From Bacillota bacterium (lineage in GTDB: Bacteria; Bacillota; Clostridia; Christensenellales; SZUA-584), in NCBI GenBank assembly GCA_023461435.1, contig JAEYLC010000026.1:62001-126000 (forward strand): 64,000 nt of DNA, read 5' to 3'. A model generated the notes under the pieces. It was given only the letters and a program-made list of their open reading frames with translations. It made no database searches and was not told the origin of the DNA. Both the position numbers and the translations under genes were made by a program. Of the stretch, positions 26,101-33,169 are shown one piece after another. How positions within the stretch are numbered: the first letter of the stretch is position 1; each line of letters begins with the position of its first letter.

Positions 26101-29100
26101 CATAAGCCACACATCCGAATTCGGCGCGCGCGTACATTGGCTTCTCAAGATTAATCACAAAATTCTCTATCACACCGGTTGAGCCAACTTGTCGCGTAAT
26201 CAGCCCCATGCTGTTATGAAACATCGGCTTGCAGCCCTTAAGATTTATCATCACATTGCTGATGGTGCCGTTGCTCACATAGGCGATATAGCCGCGGTAG
26301 CGTATCGCGTCATCGTTTGTCACGTTGATGTCCGCCACCATATTTTTCACGACGCCGTTTCTTCCGAGATTGTAAATCATATAGTTGTTTCCGGTGAACG
26401 TCCCCTTATATCCTTGAAAATCGAGTTCGCCGTTAAAAGGGTTGGCATCGTAGTTCCACGGCCCCGCTGTAAAGTTGATATCGTTGAGCACGATGAATTT
26501 TGCCGTCGTTTTCGTGCCGAGCTGTGCAAAATCGGCAATTGTCGACAGCCCGATAATCGGCTCGTCCGACTCAAAGTCGGCGCTGTCCAAAAAGAGGTCA
26601 TGGTTGTTCATGTGCACCCAAAGCTCGATCCTGTAATCGTAATATCTGTCAACGATCAGAGTGAATATCTCATCAAGCGGACGCACCGTGATGGGCCGAA
26701 CCACTGTCCCCGTCTGCTCGCCTTCACGGAACACCCGGAGCGTATACGACGCTTCACCGTTCGGCGGACTCAGCTGATTGAGCTTGTCCTGGAGTTCCAC
26801 GCGCAGCGTCGCTTTCATCGACACCGCCGAGGCGTTGCCCGCCGGTTCATAGTCAAGCCCGCGCAGTGATATCTTGCCCGACACGCCGTCAATCGTCTCA
26901 ATCTGTATCACAGGCTGGAGTTTGACCATTTTCCTGTAAGTGCTCAAGGTATAGCCGTTGTTATACTGTACGGCTGTAAACGTGAACGTGTACATCGTAT
27001 TTGGTTCGAGCTTGCTGAATTGAAGCGATTCGTACCGTGTGTTCGGCATGAGCACCCGGCTGTCCACAATTCTGCCGATGGCGTCCGTTACCGTCAGCGC
27101 CACTTCGTCGCCCATCAGCGTGCCGTCCGGGTCGTCAATGAGCACGTTATAGAGCTCGATAAACTGTGCCGTCGCCGTATAATCGCTGTATTTCACGACC
27201 GGCTCCTGCCGCATGGTTTTGAACGTCTCCATATCGTTGTATGTGGCAACCGCATAAACAGCGCCCATATATGTCGCTTCGGCGGTGATCACAAGCTTGT
27301 AATCCGTCATGCTTTTAAGGCCGGTCAGCTTCGCTTCAAACGGCGTCTCTGCCAGCAAGCTGGCTATCGCGGTGTCGCCGCTTATCTCCACAGATGCCTC
27401 TGTCTCGCCTGTCTGCGTGTTCACCGCCGATACGGTGACCTTGCTTAAAAGCTTTTCAAGCACGTCGTTGGTTCTTCCCGCGTCAAATGTCACCGAAAAG
27501 TCCGCTTCGGTATCCTTCATTTCATCGGTCGTCGTGCCAAAGAACACCTTTCCGAGCGTACTTAAGTCTGCCGTCACGATGCGCAGGCTGCCGATCTCCA
27601 TGCTGTTTTGCATGCCGTTGCCGTCGGCGATATCATAATCACAGAGCACAATAAGCTTCAGAGCGGTATTGAGCGGCAAATCGGGCAGCTTAACCGTGGC
27701 GCCCGTATTGTTAAAAGCAAAGGATGTGGAAGGCGCGGATACCGTGGTTCCGTCGTCCGTGCAGAACGCCACCTGATTGCCCGTCAGTTCATCGAAAATG
27801 AGCAGACGACAGTTTTGCATCGCCGCGCCGTCCGCGTTGGTGATAAGTATTTGCGTCTGATTCGTCTGTACCGATCTGTCTGTCAGCGTCAGCGTTGCTT
27901 TGGGCGGTATCTTGCAGGTTGCCGTTTTTCCGGCCGCCGGTTTCTTAAGCGGCAGCGCGTTGCCGTACCGGTCCTCGCAGGTCAGCGAATAGTCGTATGC
28001 TGTTGCCGATTTGAGCGCCGTCGGTGAATCATACGTCACCGCAGTGCCCGTTTTCATCGATTTGAGCGTACCGCTCTCCACGCCGAATACATTGTCGCCG
28101 ACCTTCACATTGATCTTGCTCACATACGGCACCGTGTCTTTTCCGGTCATCTCCGGCGAGCCGGCAAACTTAAGGTTCTTTATCTGTATCTTGTTGTAGA
28201 AGAGCGCTCCGTTTTCAAACGAAAGCTCCATCGGGGCGAGGTCGGAAAGAGGCCGCGTCTTAATCGTCTGCTCGCTCACCACTTCTTCTACAAGCATGTT
28301 TCTTTCATTGAAATAGCTGAACAGGCAGACCACTCTGAAGGACGTATCGGGCGGCAGCGGCGAGATATCCACATCGCCCGTCGACGACACCGCTTTTCTC
28401 CAGAAAAGCTCCGTTCCGTTTCGGTAAATCTCAAAACGCACGCCGTTCTTGATTCTGCCCGCAGGGTCTTTTACCGTCACCGCGGTCTGCACGCCGTAAA
28501 CGTACGATGACAACGTACCGCATGTCACCTCGGGTTTTACATAACCCGGCGGTACCGATTCGCCGACCTCGTTTGTCGGCGGAATGGGTTCTTGCGGCTT
28601 TTCGAGCACCTCAGACGGCTTGGGCGTGGGCAAAGGAACAGGCTGTGCCGATATGATCACCGGCGTAGGCGTCGGAACAGGCGGCAGCGCGTCCTGCATC
28701 AGTCCGATGCGCTTTAAAAAATCATAATAGTTGTAAGCCTTGTCCCCGATTTTGATCCACGCATTTTCATCCAGCCCCGCAAGGCTGCCGTATACCAGCG
28801 TATTGCCGTCCGGTTGATAGAAAGCGATCGAGTCGCCTTTGAACGCCACGATGCTGTTGAGTGCGAGGTTCACGGCGCCTTTTGACCCTTGAACCGTCAT
28901 GCCCGACACGTTGATATAAAGGCCGTTTGGCATGCTGAGCAAAATGAAATCGTCAAAATCAGCGAGCTGCCCGTCCGCGTTGAAAGACGTGCCGCCGCTG
29001 ATATAAAGGCCGTAATAACTGTCAACGCTGTTGAATTCGGAATTGATAAGCTTGGAGTCGCCGCCGACCGTGAGTATGGCCGACGTATTTTTCACGTACA

Positions 29101-29368
29101 GCGGAAAGCTTTGATTGACCGCCGTTTTATCTTCGCCAAGCACAATCTGGCTCGCGCTTTTATAAACCTCATCGAGCGCGCTGAATTTCTTAAGCTCGAT
29201 CGTGCTCTGGGCCGGGTCAACCGTATCGCTTTTTAAGTTTTTGGTTATGAGGTCATCCGTGACAGCGTAAGCATCCTCTTCGAGCACGCCGAGGCTCGCC
29301 AGTTGATTGAAGAGGGCAAACGCCAAAACAGCCACGATGACGACTGCGAGTATGATGATTTTTTTCAA
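20168..29368 (-). CDS. giant 3066-aa membrane-anchored extracellular protein with GLUG-like repeat blocks
   Basis: TTG start at 29368 with GGAGGGTCAT upstream. Order: N-terminal signal-anchor helix (about 4-20); a membrane-proximal beta domain (~60-225) containing 'SFPLYVKNTSAILTVGGDSK' and 'IGDKAYNYYDFLKRIGL'; a Pro-rich linker (~228-275); several FN3/Ig-like domains (~280-940) with recurring 'LPPDTSFRVVCLF'-type strands. Three long blocks follow, starting near residues 946, 1413 and 1903, each opening with 'I.DW/F...' and 'DI(D/N)FTG' and continuing with Gly-rich 'GGIIGY'/'GGIAGY' beta-helix repeats like GLUG motifs. Then a C-terminal domain, an Asp/Gly-rich stretch (~2890-2960) and a second membrane helix (~3040-3058) with a basic RRKR tail. 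Both ends therefore sit in the membrane. No HExxH, LPXTG or catalytic motif seen. Last gene of the rotary-ATPase operon. Confidence 0.85.
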   Translation of the reverse strand: MKKIIILAVVIVAVLAFALFNQLASLGVLEEDAYAVTDDLITKNLKSDTVDPAQSTIELKKFSALDEVYKSASQIVLGEDKTAVNQSFPLYVKNTSAILTVGGDSKLINSEFNSVDSYYGLYISGGTSFNADGQLADFDDFILLSMPNGLYINVSGMTVQGSKGAVNLALNSIVAFKGDSIAFYQPDGNTLVYGSLAGLDENAWIKIGDKAYNYYDFLKRIGLMQDALPPVPTPTPVIISAQPVPLPTPKPSEVLEKPQEPIPPTNEVGESVPPGYVKPEVTCGTLSSYVYGVQTAVTVKDPAGRIKNGVRFEIYRNGTELFWRKAVSSTGDVDISPLPPDTSFRVVCLFSYFNERNMLVEEVVSEQTIKTRPLSDLAPMELSFENGALFYNKIQIKNLKFAGSPEMTGKDTVPYVSKINVKVGDNVFGVESGTLKSMKTGTAVTYDSPTALKSATAYDYSLTCEDRYGNALPLKKPAAGKTATCKIPPKATLTLTDRSVQTNQTQILITNADGAAMQNCRLLIFDELTGNQVAFCTDDGTTVSAPSTSFAFNNTGATVKLPDLPLNTALKLIVLCDYDIADGNGMQNSMEIGSLRIVTADLSTLGKVFFGTTTDEMKDTEADFSVTFDAGRTNDVLEKLLSKVTVSAVNTQTGETEASVEISGDTAIASLLAETPFEAKLTGLKSMTDYKLVITAEATYMGAVYAVATYNDMETFKTMRQEPVVKYSDYTATAQFIELYNVLIDDPDGTLMGDEVALTVTDAIGRIVDSRVLMPNTRYESLQFSKLEPNTMYTFTFTAVQYNNGYTLSTYRKMVKLQPVIQIETIDGVSGKISLRGLDYEPAGNASAVSMKATLRVELQDKLNQLSPPNGEASYTLRVFREGEQTGTVVRPITVRPLDEIFTLIVDRYYDYRIELWVHMNNHDLFLDSADFESDEPIIGLSTIADFAQLGTKTTAKFIVLNDINFTAGPWNYDANPFNGELDFQGYKGTFTGNNYMIYNLGRNGVVKNMVADINVTNDDAIRYRGYIAYVSNGTISNVMINLKGCKPMFHNSMGLITRQVGSTGVIENFVINLEKPMYARAEFGCVAYVNYGIIRNGCVYGASYNYAPSGIAEDADIIVPKLDANMAYTVNRIAGVVGVNTDQGRIENVYSLVNIKIYDNTSTGATVSQNTIGAVCGENSAIVKNAFSVGEVRFEQLSSAAVPYRNLAYGPAVGAENTRLQTDNVYYVSMYSQTDGILGYNYANSFNKKATRETLRDKFWHDRLLGSGFDTDAVTAGIFPLVDLSDCMPRQDHIALPSLTASSTQLASIIVEQQFEDYAVAVFTFKNPQAHIIKSISIQGLNATVISGTQFDANDMTRVSVRLDSPQQYLSSYTVTGFVYQELNTTVNIAQVVTNAPACEAEFYKPVKTINDWKAIKNSLSENYRLKADIDFTGAVAATVQITGNFTGKLDGGIYEVQGGKLVLTGIHKISNIKLSGTSGTAGVIANLYGSVINLRIEHMDLSYTNIANAGFVVQTSAGGTLDNVHLDDGSIFAQNSVNPTSDHRFGLLCGYLYIGEMRNCSVNNSEIIDRTNANVYIGGLAGYGQYVRIENCYVSGLKIESTVAQGARGTGGIIGCSSGSEVYNVYAVGEIDTVDQNTGGIIGYISGNSKLQRSWADMKIKSTVDRMGGLIGFNVSESSTPTTLNSLVLGDLSSSVTGSGYIHRAVGSSLNYDSVFAWDGQRINGQIPKDVDNSILADGTTVMSEADMRNDRFYTRQIRMGDEFDYSHTADMQLPELYYSDGKTLLPYQTAHYPQTPSIEIVSLDANLVGTAYKIEIEFKHDPGVHIENILGDHLSFIPTKITESTAETTIYQGNADMNAVERYWDAYRLTGVEYNGGQRQDLFAQVDFGAPIYKQIYNISDWKFAMKEEGRAQTYENFMLMGDIDFTGVTAADTSYYDVKVNRLIGGGGVQRTIRNLNLNLSAAANSGKSFINTINTDISGVSFENVNLTFNNSASYNGIIGRQFGTVSDMGFKNITFAGGATYTGCFAFIRGAVDNVTVENFQRTYANGSNIGAFAGCVQDGSVKNVTVTGQSGTPTNVYGVSYVGSMVGAMLNSKSDSCSADYVKVRGTGSYVGGLIGYSTSPYGAETVVNSNLRVTNSWVRGGNDAYNSGSGTGGIIGYGSLRNDFEHGVTGRSENNTVIGVLNVGGISGSAYSWYNRGSNVVNCRVFGTSNIGGAYGYAPQAVYMNVTGTVVSTVYDPLSTGAETGLPLTTIPADQNVAIGGISGNRQALGCSVYNCTIGGREATNVGGVVGDGYEGNINNNHSTNCTIFGKEKVGGIVGQLRYNRIYSCYTNSNVTASGNYAGGIAGYVIGNRILYGTSLGYVDGCYTVGNTITAADYACGIIGYATGQHDVITYQNKSLLSAPVEVKTTSGTHGDMFAVIGDGTTVQRSRVSAYSMLSIAGSATRYGSQLYTADNFSDSTTATLNALRYVDSTQMGAAGDVRLYNTRLANTITNTYFTVATSLGSVPRSMPQVRLAASTTSAAVPNQIQIPIPTGTLVTSLAMDITPMTMTVPDEPQVLPVPEFYAVDADKLNIEFDSVNENTYFEVTGSAGLAAQHTVDSRVYTLSYDFKTPLTVTVKDGTGQEVSYGVDPSSVAMNVMTWGNDYYYISGGGIKAGHGGLLAGSFVNIACGKALCSDGTVMSLVDGSSAGTAGIIALCDQALPLYEFSYDGYTIKTYKHFSTSQQGDTLAIRDFRMLVKNGVLAALDATVPMVFDGLILDTAGAEDYLTVLGAGGMLVDLKYPVKTPVDFKNSDIVQMSNNLGASVPYVLVRYRDGSVIAFNYLTGELQMTESAGSDMSLIEYAKDYFESQGDLPMKNVSDGYIQFAELKEKLIIQSTENAEEGTEVQDTGTQNEGAGHGGDTAAGTDDGGTQPHDGAGGDDAQGNAGGGTASGNGKAQSEQSAGASQGLEKQDEKRYVAVYDMATGEYVLYDEQAMLGSFDSDGSGDADDSAAELKKDDTQPKAIPIDFSNTAAPASGVTSDGQDGLLIVLVLIIAVGIMMLFIFDRRKRISKDK

Positions 29369-29418
29369 ATGACCCTCCTGCCCCCCGGCAATTTCAGGCG
29401 CAAAAAATAATCGGCCGC

Positions 29419-30168
29419 TTACTCGCCGGTGAAAGGCTCCATCAGAGAAGGCTCGGAAATCAGCAGGGATTCAAACCCTTCCGCGTTTGTGAGTATGCAA
29501 GACCCAAGATCGATCGTATAGCCTTTGTCCGTGCTGGCTGTCACGCCTGTCTGTCCTGTCTGCTCCACCACTGGCTCGCCGCCGTATGGGTAGAGCTCAA
29601 TGCGCTGGTTATAAACAACGATCGCGTAGGAGAGCGGCGGCATACCGATCGCGCTGCCGTTCCACGATACAGTTGTATCGTCAAGGAACACATAGGTGCT
29701 TTTCCCGTCGTACAAAAAGCCCTCATCGATGCCGTACTCGTCGTTCCCGATCTTCGCAAAAACCGCTCCCTGCCTGTCCTCAAATTCGGTGAACTTCGCG
29801 ATTTTGGCAGCCCTGCGCTGTGACGGGATATTGATCGTGCAATCAACCGGAAGAAAGATTTTGGGCTGACCGTCGTAATACAGCGGCGCACTCGAAAGCG
29901 TCAGCTTTTCCGTTTCCCCATTGCCGCTGTCATCAAGATAAGCGCCGTTTTCATCATCGTTTTTAATCACAGCATCCTGTCTATCAAAGCGTACACCCGT
30001 ATCGTAATAGTAGACGCCGCCGTCAATTTTTTTCGTATTCAAAGTGATGAGAAGCACGGTCGTCACACCCACAATGACGATACCGGCAGCCATCAGCAGT
30101 ATCGTGAGCGAAACTTTTCTCTTCTTCTCTTTGTTTTTACGCTTTTTGATTCTGTCTGCTATACTCAT
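29419..30168 (-). CDS. membrane-anchored extracellular protein of the rotary-ATPase operon (249 aa)
   Basis: ATG 30168, overlapping the preceding stop. Very basic cytoplasmic start (KKRKNKEKKRK), one membrane helix (~20-42), then a ~205-aa extracellular beta-rich domain. The segment 'LSSAPLYYDGQPKIFLPVDC' matches in position and pattern the 'PLY' segments just outside the membrane in the 525-, 1856- and 3066-aa neighbours ('AQPLYFKAG', 'SFPLYVKNT'), so it looks like the bare membrane-proximal module without the long distal repeats. No known family recognised. Likely a structural part of the same complex. Confidence 0.6.
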   Translation of the reverse strand: MSIADRIKKRKNKEKKRKVSLTILLMAAGIVIVGVTTVLLITLNTKKIDGGVYYYDTGVRFDRQDAVIKNDDENGAYLDDSGNGETEKLTLSSAPLYYDGQPKIFLPVDCTINIPSQRRAAKIAKFTEFEDRQGAVFAKIGNDEYGIDEGFLYDGKSTYVFLDDTTVSWNGSAIGMPPLSYAIVVYNQRIELYPYGGEPVVEQTGQTGVTASTDKGYTIDLGSCILTNAEGFESLLISEPSLMEPFTGE

Positions 30169-30695
30169 TCGCTAACCTCTGACCGGGTTCTGTCCCGAAG
30201 CATATCCGCCAAATCCTTGAGCAAAAAATACGTGGCGTACACGACCAAAAACACCGCAAGCAGCAGCGAGATGACGAGCACGAACACATCCGACCGGACC
30301 TCCTTTAAAAAGCCGTGCATCATGTTGGTCACCATCAGCGACGCGTACACGACCACGCTGTTTATAAGATCAAGCACGGCGCGCTTGGCGCGCGGTATCA
30401 GCAGCATACACCCGATGCAAAGCACCGCGTAGCAGCAATGATGCGCAACTGTCAGCCTTAGGCCAAAGGCCACAACGGCGATGATGAACGCGTATCGGGC
30501 GGCCAGAAAAGCCATCCACAGAATTTCGTTCGTGCGCAGCCCCGCGAATATGCCGAGAAACTTCCAGCGCCGCTGGCTAAGCTTTAAATCGCAGGCGAGC
30601 CGCGAGGCAGCCGCCGCAATGAGTATGCCCGCGGCAAGCGCGAGCAGTATGATAAACTTAAAATCGAGCACCACGCGCACAAGGTCATCCCACAT
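30165..30695 (-). CDS. five-helix membrane protein in the position of a stator subunit
   Basis: 176 aa from ATG 30695 with AAAGGAGAGCTCCG upstream; overlaps the epsilon-like gene by 11 bp. Hydrophobic spans near 12-32, 57-80, 85-101, 110-132 and 140-162, and a charged C-terminus. Arg residues fall in or at the edge of span 2 ('FLAARYAFIIAVVAFGLRLT'). It is the only polytopic protein in the operon apart from the c-like subunit, so it could replace subunit a as the membrane stator or anchor, but I see no subunit-a sequence motif and the assignment is a guess. Confidence 0.5.
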   Translation of the reverse strand: MWDDLVRVVLDFKFIILLALAAGILIAAAASRLACDLKLSQRRWKFLGIFAGLRTNEILWMAFLAARYAFIIAVVAFGLRLTVAHHCCYAVLCIGCMLLIPRAKRAVLDLINSVVVYASLMVTNMMHGFLKEVRSDVFVLVISLLLAVFLVVYATYFLLKDLADMLRDRTRSEVSE

Positions 30696-31014
30696 CGGAG
30701 CTCTCCTTTAAGAGCAGGAAGAACGAATTGTGCTCATGGCAGTAAAACCCCTTGATACCGCTCAGCGTCATTTCGTCGTCGGCCCACGAAATCACAATGC
30801 TGCCGTCCACCATGCCGATAATGGGCAGATAGTCCTCCATGATGAGAAGGCTGTTTTTTTTGCTTTTCACATGGATCATCAGCGCCTTGTCGTATACCTG
30901 CAGTCCGTTTTTCAGGCTGAACACACGTACCTGAATCTTCCCTTCGGTCATTCCGTCGGCGGGACGCCGCGCTTTATTCTCATTTGCCGCTTGCGCTCTG
31001 TTTGATTCCGGCAT
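30685..31014 (-). CDS. F1-type ATPase epsilon-like subunit without C-terminal helices
   Basis: 109 aa from ATG 31014, two bases after the beta-like stop. After a disordered basic start, residues ~25-105 ('KIQVRVFSLKNGLQVYDKAL', 'VKSKKNSLLIMEDYLPIIGM', 'GSIVISWADDEMTLSGIKGF') follow the strand pattern of the epsilon N-terminal beta-sandwich: two edge strands, an xVxxxxGxxGILPxHxPLxxxL-like turn region, then a GxV strand. The helical C-terminal hairpin that inhibits ATP hydrolysis in ordinary F1 is absent. Gene order after beta, as in atp operons, supports the call. Confidence 0.65.
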   Translation of the reverse strand: MPESNRAQAANENKARRPADGMTEGKIQVRVFSLKNGLQVYDKALMIHVKSKKNSLLIMEDYLPIIGMVDGSIVISWADDEMTLSGIKGFYCHEHNSFFLLLKESSDVG

Positions 31015-31016
31015 AT

Positions 31017-32381
31017 TTACCTCTGCTCATCCTGCCCGATTGAGCCGATATAGAGGAATTCATCCTCTTCCGCGTCGTCATACTCGCCCGAGAGTATGCC
31101 GTCAACATCCTTTAAAACATCCTTGATGTCCACAAACACGCCCTCAAGCCCCGTATACTGCTGCGACACGAACATCGGCTGCGAGAAATAATTGCGCAGC
31201 TTTCTCGAACGGTAGAATATGTTCTGGTCCTCCTCGGAGAGGTCGTCGATGCCGAGCACCGCGACGATCTCCTCAAGCTCCTCATACCGCGAGAGATACC
31301 GCAGCGATTCTGTCACCAGGCTGTAATGCTTCTCGCCGATATTCTCGATCGATACCATACCGCTCGTCGTCTGGAATATGTTGATTGCGGGATATATGCC
31401 CTTCTCCGCCACCTTGCGGTCGAGCACCACCTGTCCGTCGAGATGCGAAATGATCGCGTTGACCGCGGTGTCGGTAAAATCGTCCGCCGGAATGAAAATC
31501 GCCTGAAACGACGTCATCGAGCCGCCCTCCGTGGAGTTGATGCGCTCCTCCACCTCGCTGATTTCGCTTAACAGTGTGGTGGAATAGCCGCTGTCGATGG
31601 GCAGATGTCCCATTTCCGCGGAGATCTCGCTGTTGGCCTGCAGCAGCCTGTATATATTGTCGATGAACACGAGCACGTCCTGCTTTTCCTCGTCGCGCAG
31701 GTATTCGGCGAGCGTGAGCCCCGCAAACGCCGCCCTTGAGCGCGCCATCGACGTCTCACCCATCTGCCCGAACACGATGGATATCTTATCGAGCAGCTGG
31801 CTTTCCTTCATATCGTCATAAAGCTCTTTTCCCTCGCGCGAGCGCTCGCCGATGCCGATGAACACCGAGTTCGATTTGAGCCCCTCGTAAACGTTGTTGA
31901 TCAGCTCCTTGATCAATATCGTCTTGCCGACGCCCGCGCCGCCGAGCAGCCCCATTTTATACCCTCTTTTGATCGGCGCGAAGAAATCGAGCGCCTTGAT
32001 GCCCGTCCAAATCACGTCGCCCTCGATGTCGATCTCCTTCATTTTGAGGTTCTTTTCGTAGACGTTTTTGGTGTGCGGCGACGCGATCGTGTTACCGTCC
32101 AGCAGCTCCCCGAAGGAATTGAAAACCTTCCCGAAAATCTCCTTGGAATACTCAATCTGAATGCCGCCTTCTTTTTTATAAAGGTCCAGCCCTTTTTTGA
32201 GCCCCGCCACATTGGAAAACGGAATCAAATGGACGATTTTGCCCTCCGTCTGCTGAACCTCAAAACAGTACGTCTTTCCGTCAGCTTCGGCAAACAGCGT
32301 ATCCCTTATTTCCAAGGTCTCGTCGTTCATCAGCGCCTTCACGCTCATGTCGGAGATCGATATGATTTTTGCGGCTGTCAC
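31017..32381 (-). CDS. divergent F1-type ATPase beta-like catalytic subunit
   Basis: 454 aa, GTG start overlapping the gamma-like stop (GTGA). Catalytic features kept: Walker A GGAGVGKT (147-154), 'GIGERSREG' with Glu179 at the place of the catalytic base, Arg213, Walker B 'DVLVFIDNIYR' (Asp241), 'SMTSFQAIFIPADDFTD', and a DELSEED-like lever DDLSEED (379-385). Changes: the catalytic-loop motif normally NEPPGAR reads GETSMAR, and the adenine-pocket region 'PAINIFQTTSG' differs from the usual PAVDPLxSTSR. Length is close to normal (about 460-480). It should hydrolyse ATP and drive the gamma-like shaft. Clearly not the housekeeping ATP synthase, judging by divergence and by neighbours. Confidence 0.85.
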   Translation of the reverse strand: MTAAKIISISDMSVKALMNDETLEIRDTLFAEADGKTYCFEVQQTEGKIVHLIPFSNVAGLKKGLDLYKKEGGIQIEYSKEIFGKVFNSFGELLDGNTIASPHTKNVYEKNLKMKEIDIEGDVIWTGIKALDFFAPIKRGYKMGLLGGAGVGKTILIKELINNVYEGLKSNSVFIGIGERSREGKELYDDMKESQLLDKISIVFGQMGETSMARSRAAFAGLTLAEYLRDEEKQDVLVFIDNIYRLLQANSEISAEMGHLPIDSGYSTTLLSEISEVEERINSTEGGSMTSFQAIFIPADDFTDTAVNAIISHLDGQVVLDRKVAEKGIYPAINIFQTTSGMVSIENIGEKHYSLVTESLRYLSRYEELEEIVAVLGIDDLSEEDQNIFYRSRKLRNYFSQPMFVSQQYTGLEGVFVDIKDVLKDVDGILSGEYDDAEEDEFLYIGSIGQDEQR

Positions 32382-33169
32382 ACTCTCTTTCCTCCAAATC
32401 CCTTTGTTTTCACGAAGCTCTCCACCACCTTGCGGAACGACTTTTGCTTTTTCTCCTTGCGTTCCTTGAGCGCGAGCTCTTCCATTCTCTCGTCGATTTT
32501 TTTGAGCGATTCCGTCGTCGCGTTCTGCCGCGCGATATTTTCAGACGCGAAGCTGTACACAAACGCGATCTTGACTTCGTATGTCACATATGAGCTGATC
32601 AGGCTTTTTAGCAGGTCATCCACATTGCCTTCCACCGTAAAGTCCTCGGTATAAAGCTCATCCACGTTCTGAACGAGCGATATCGGGAACACCTTCTTTT
32701 TCACCATCGATATACGGCTCAAGTCGTAATAATGGTTATAGATGATGTTGATCTCCGAATATTTGAGTTCCTGTATCGCCTGCTCCAGATACTCTTCCAC
32801 GGGCGTCGAGTCCGCCTCAAAGCCGTCGCGCGTCATAAAAAGCACGGGCTTCGACTGCTTGAAACGCAGCTTCTTGCCGATCACGATCTTCTGCGCCCTG
32901 TCATCCGCAATCAGCCTTTCGTTCACCTTGGAATTCACCGAGCCGCAGAACCCGAAATCGCTGCCGATATAGATATTAAGCACCGGATTTCGCGGATTCA
33001 CCTTCAAAATATGCTTGTCGAGTATGAAGTTTCGGTTGTTGACGATCAGGTCGATGAGCTTGTTGATCTCATTCTCCAGACGAAAATACTTCTCGGCCAT
33101 CTTGCGCGCCGCGTTGATATGCAAAAGCGAATGAAAATTCATGACCTTCACAACCGCTTTGATCTTCAT
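32378..33169 (-). CDS. F1-type ATPase gamma-like shaft subunit
   Basis: 263 aa from ATG 33169 with GGACGGAGA upstream, overlapping both neighbours by 4 bp. Family marks: central 'LNIYIGSDFGFCGSVNSKVN' (canonical SDxGLCGxxN) and C-terminal helix 'AFVYSFASENIARQNATTES', corresponding to the usual 'ASExxARxxAMxxAT'. The N-terminal helix ('VMNFHSLLHINAARKMAEKY') keeps the general pattern of the coiled-coil shaft. A Lys/Glu-rich extension (last ~40 residues) is added after the C-terminal helix, where normal gamma ends inside the alpha-beta crown. Slightly shorter than usual overall. Confidence 0.8.
   Translation of the reverse strand: MKIKAVVKVMNFHSLLHINAARKMAEKYFRLENEINKLIDLIVNNRNFILDKHILKVNPRNPVLNIYIGSDFGFCGSVNSKVNERLIADDRAQKIVIGKKLRFKQSKPVLFMTRDGFEADSTPVEEYLEQAIQELKYSEINIIYNHYYDLSRISMVKKKVFPISLVQNVDELYTEDFTVEGNVDDLLKSLISSYVTYEVKIAFVYSFASENIARQNATTESLKKIDERMEELALKERKEKKQKSFRKVVESFVKTKGFGGKRV

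Noticed and set aside
20168..29368. Calling the 3066-aa protein an IgA protease (M26-like)
   Set aside because: GLUG-like repeats resemble those in such proteins, but I find no HExxH zinc motif and no protease domain.
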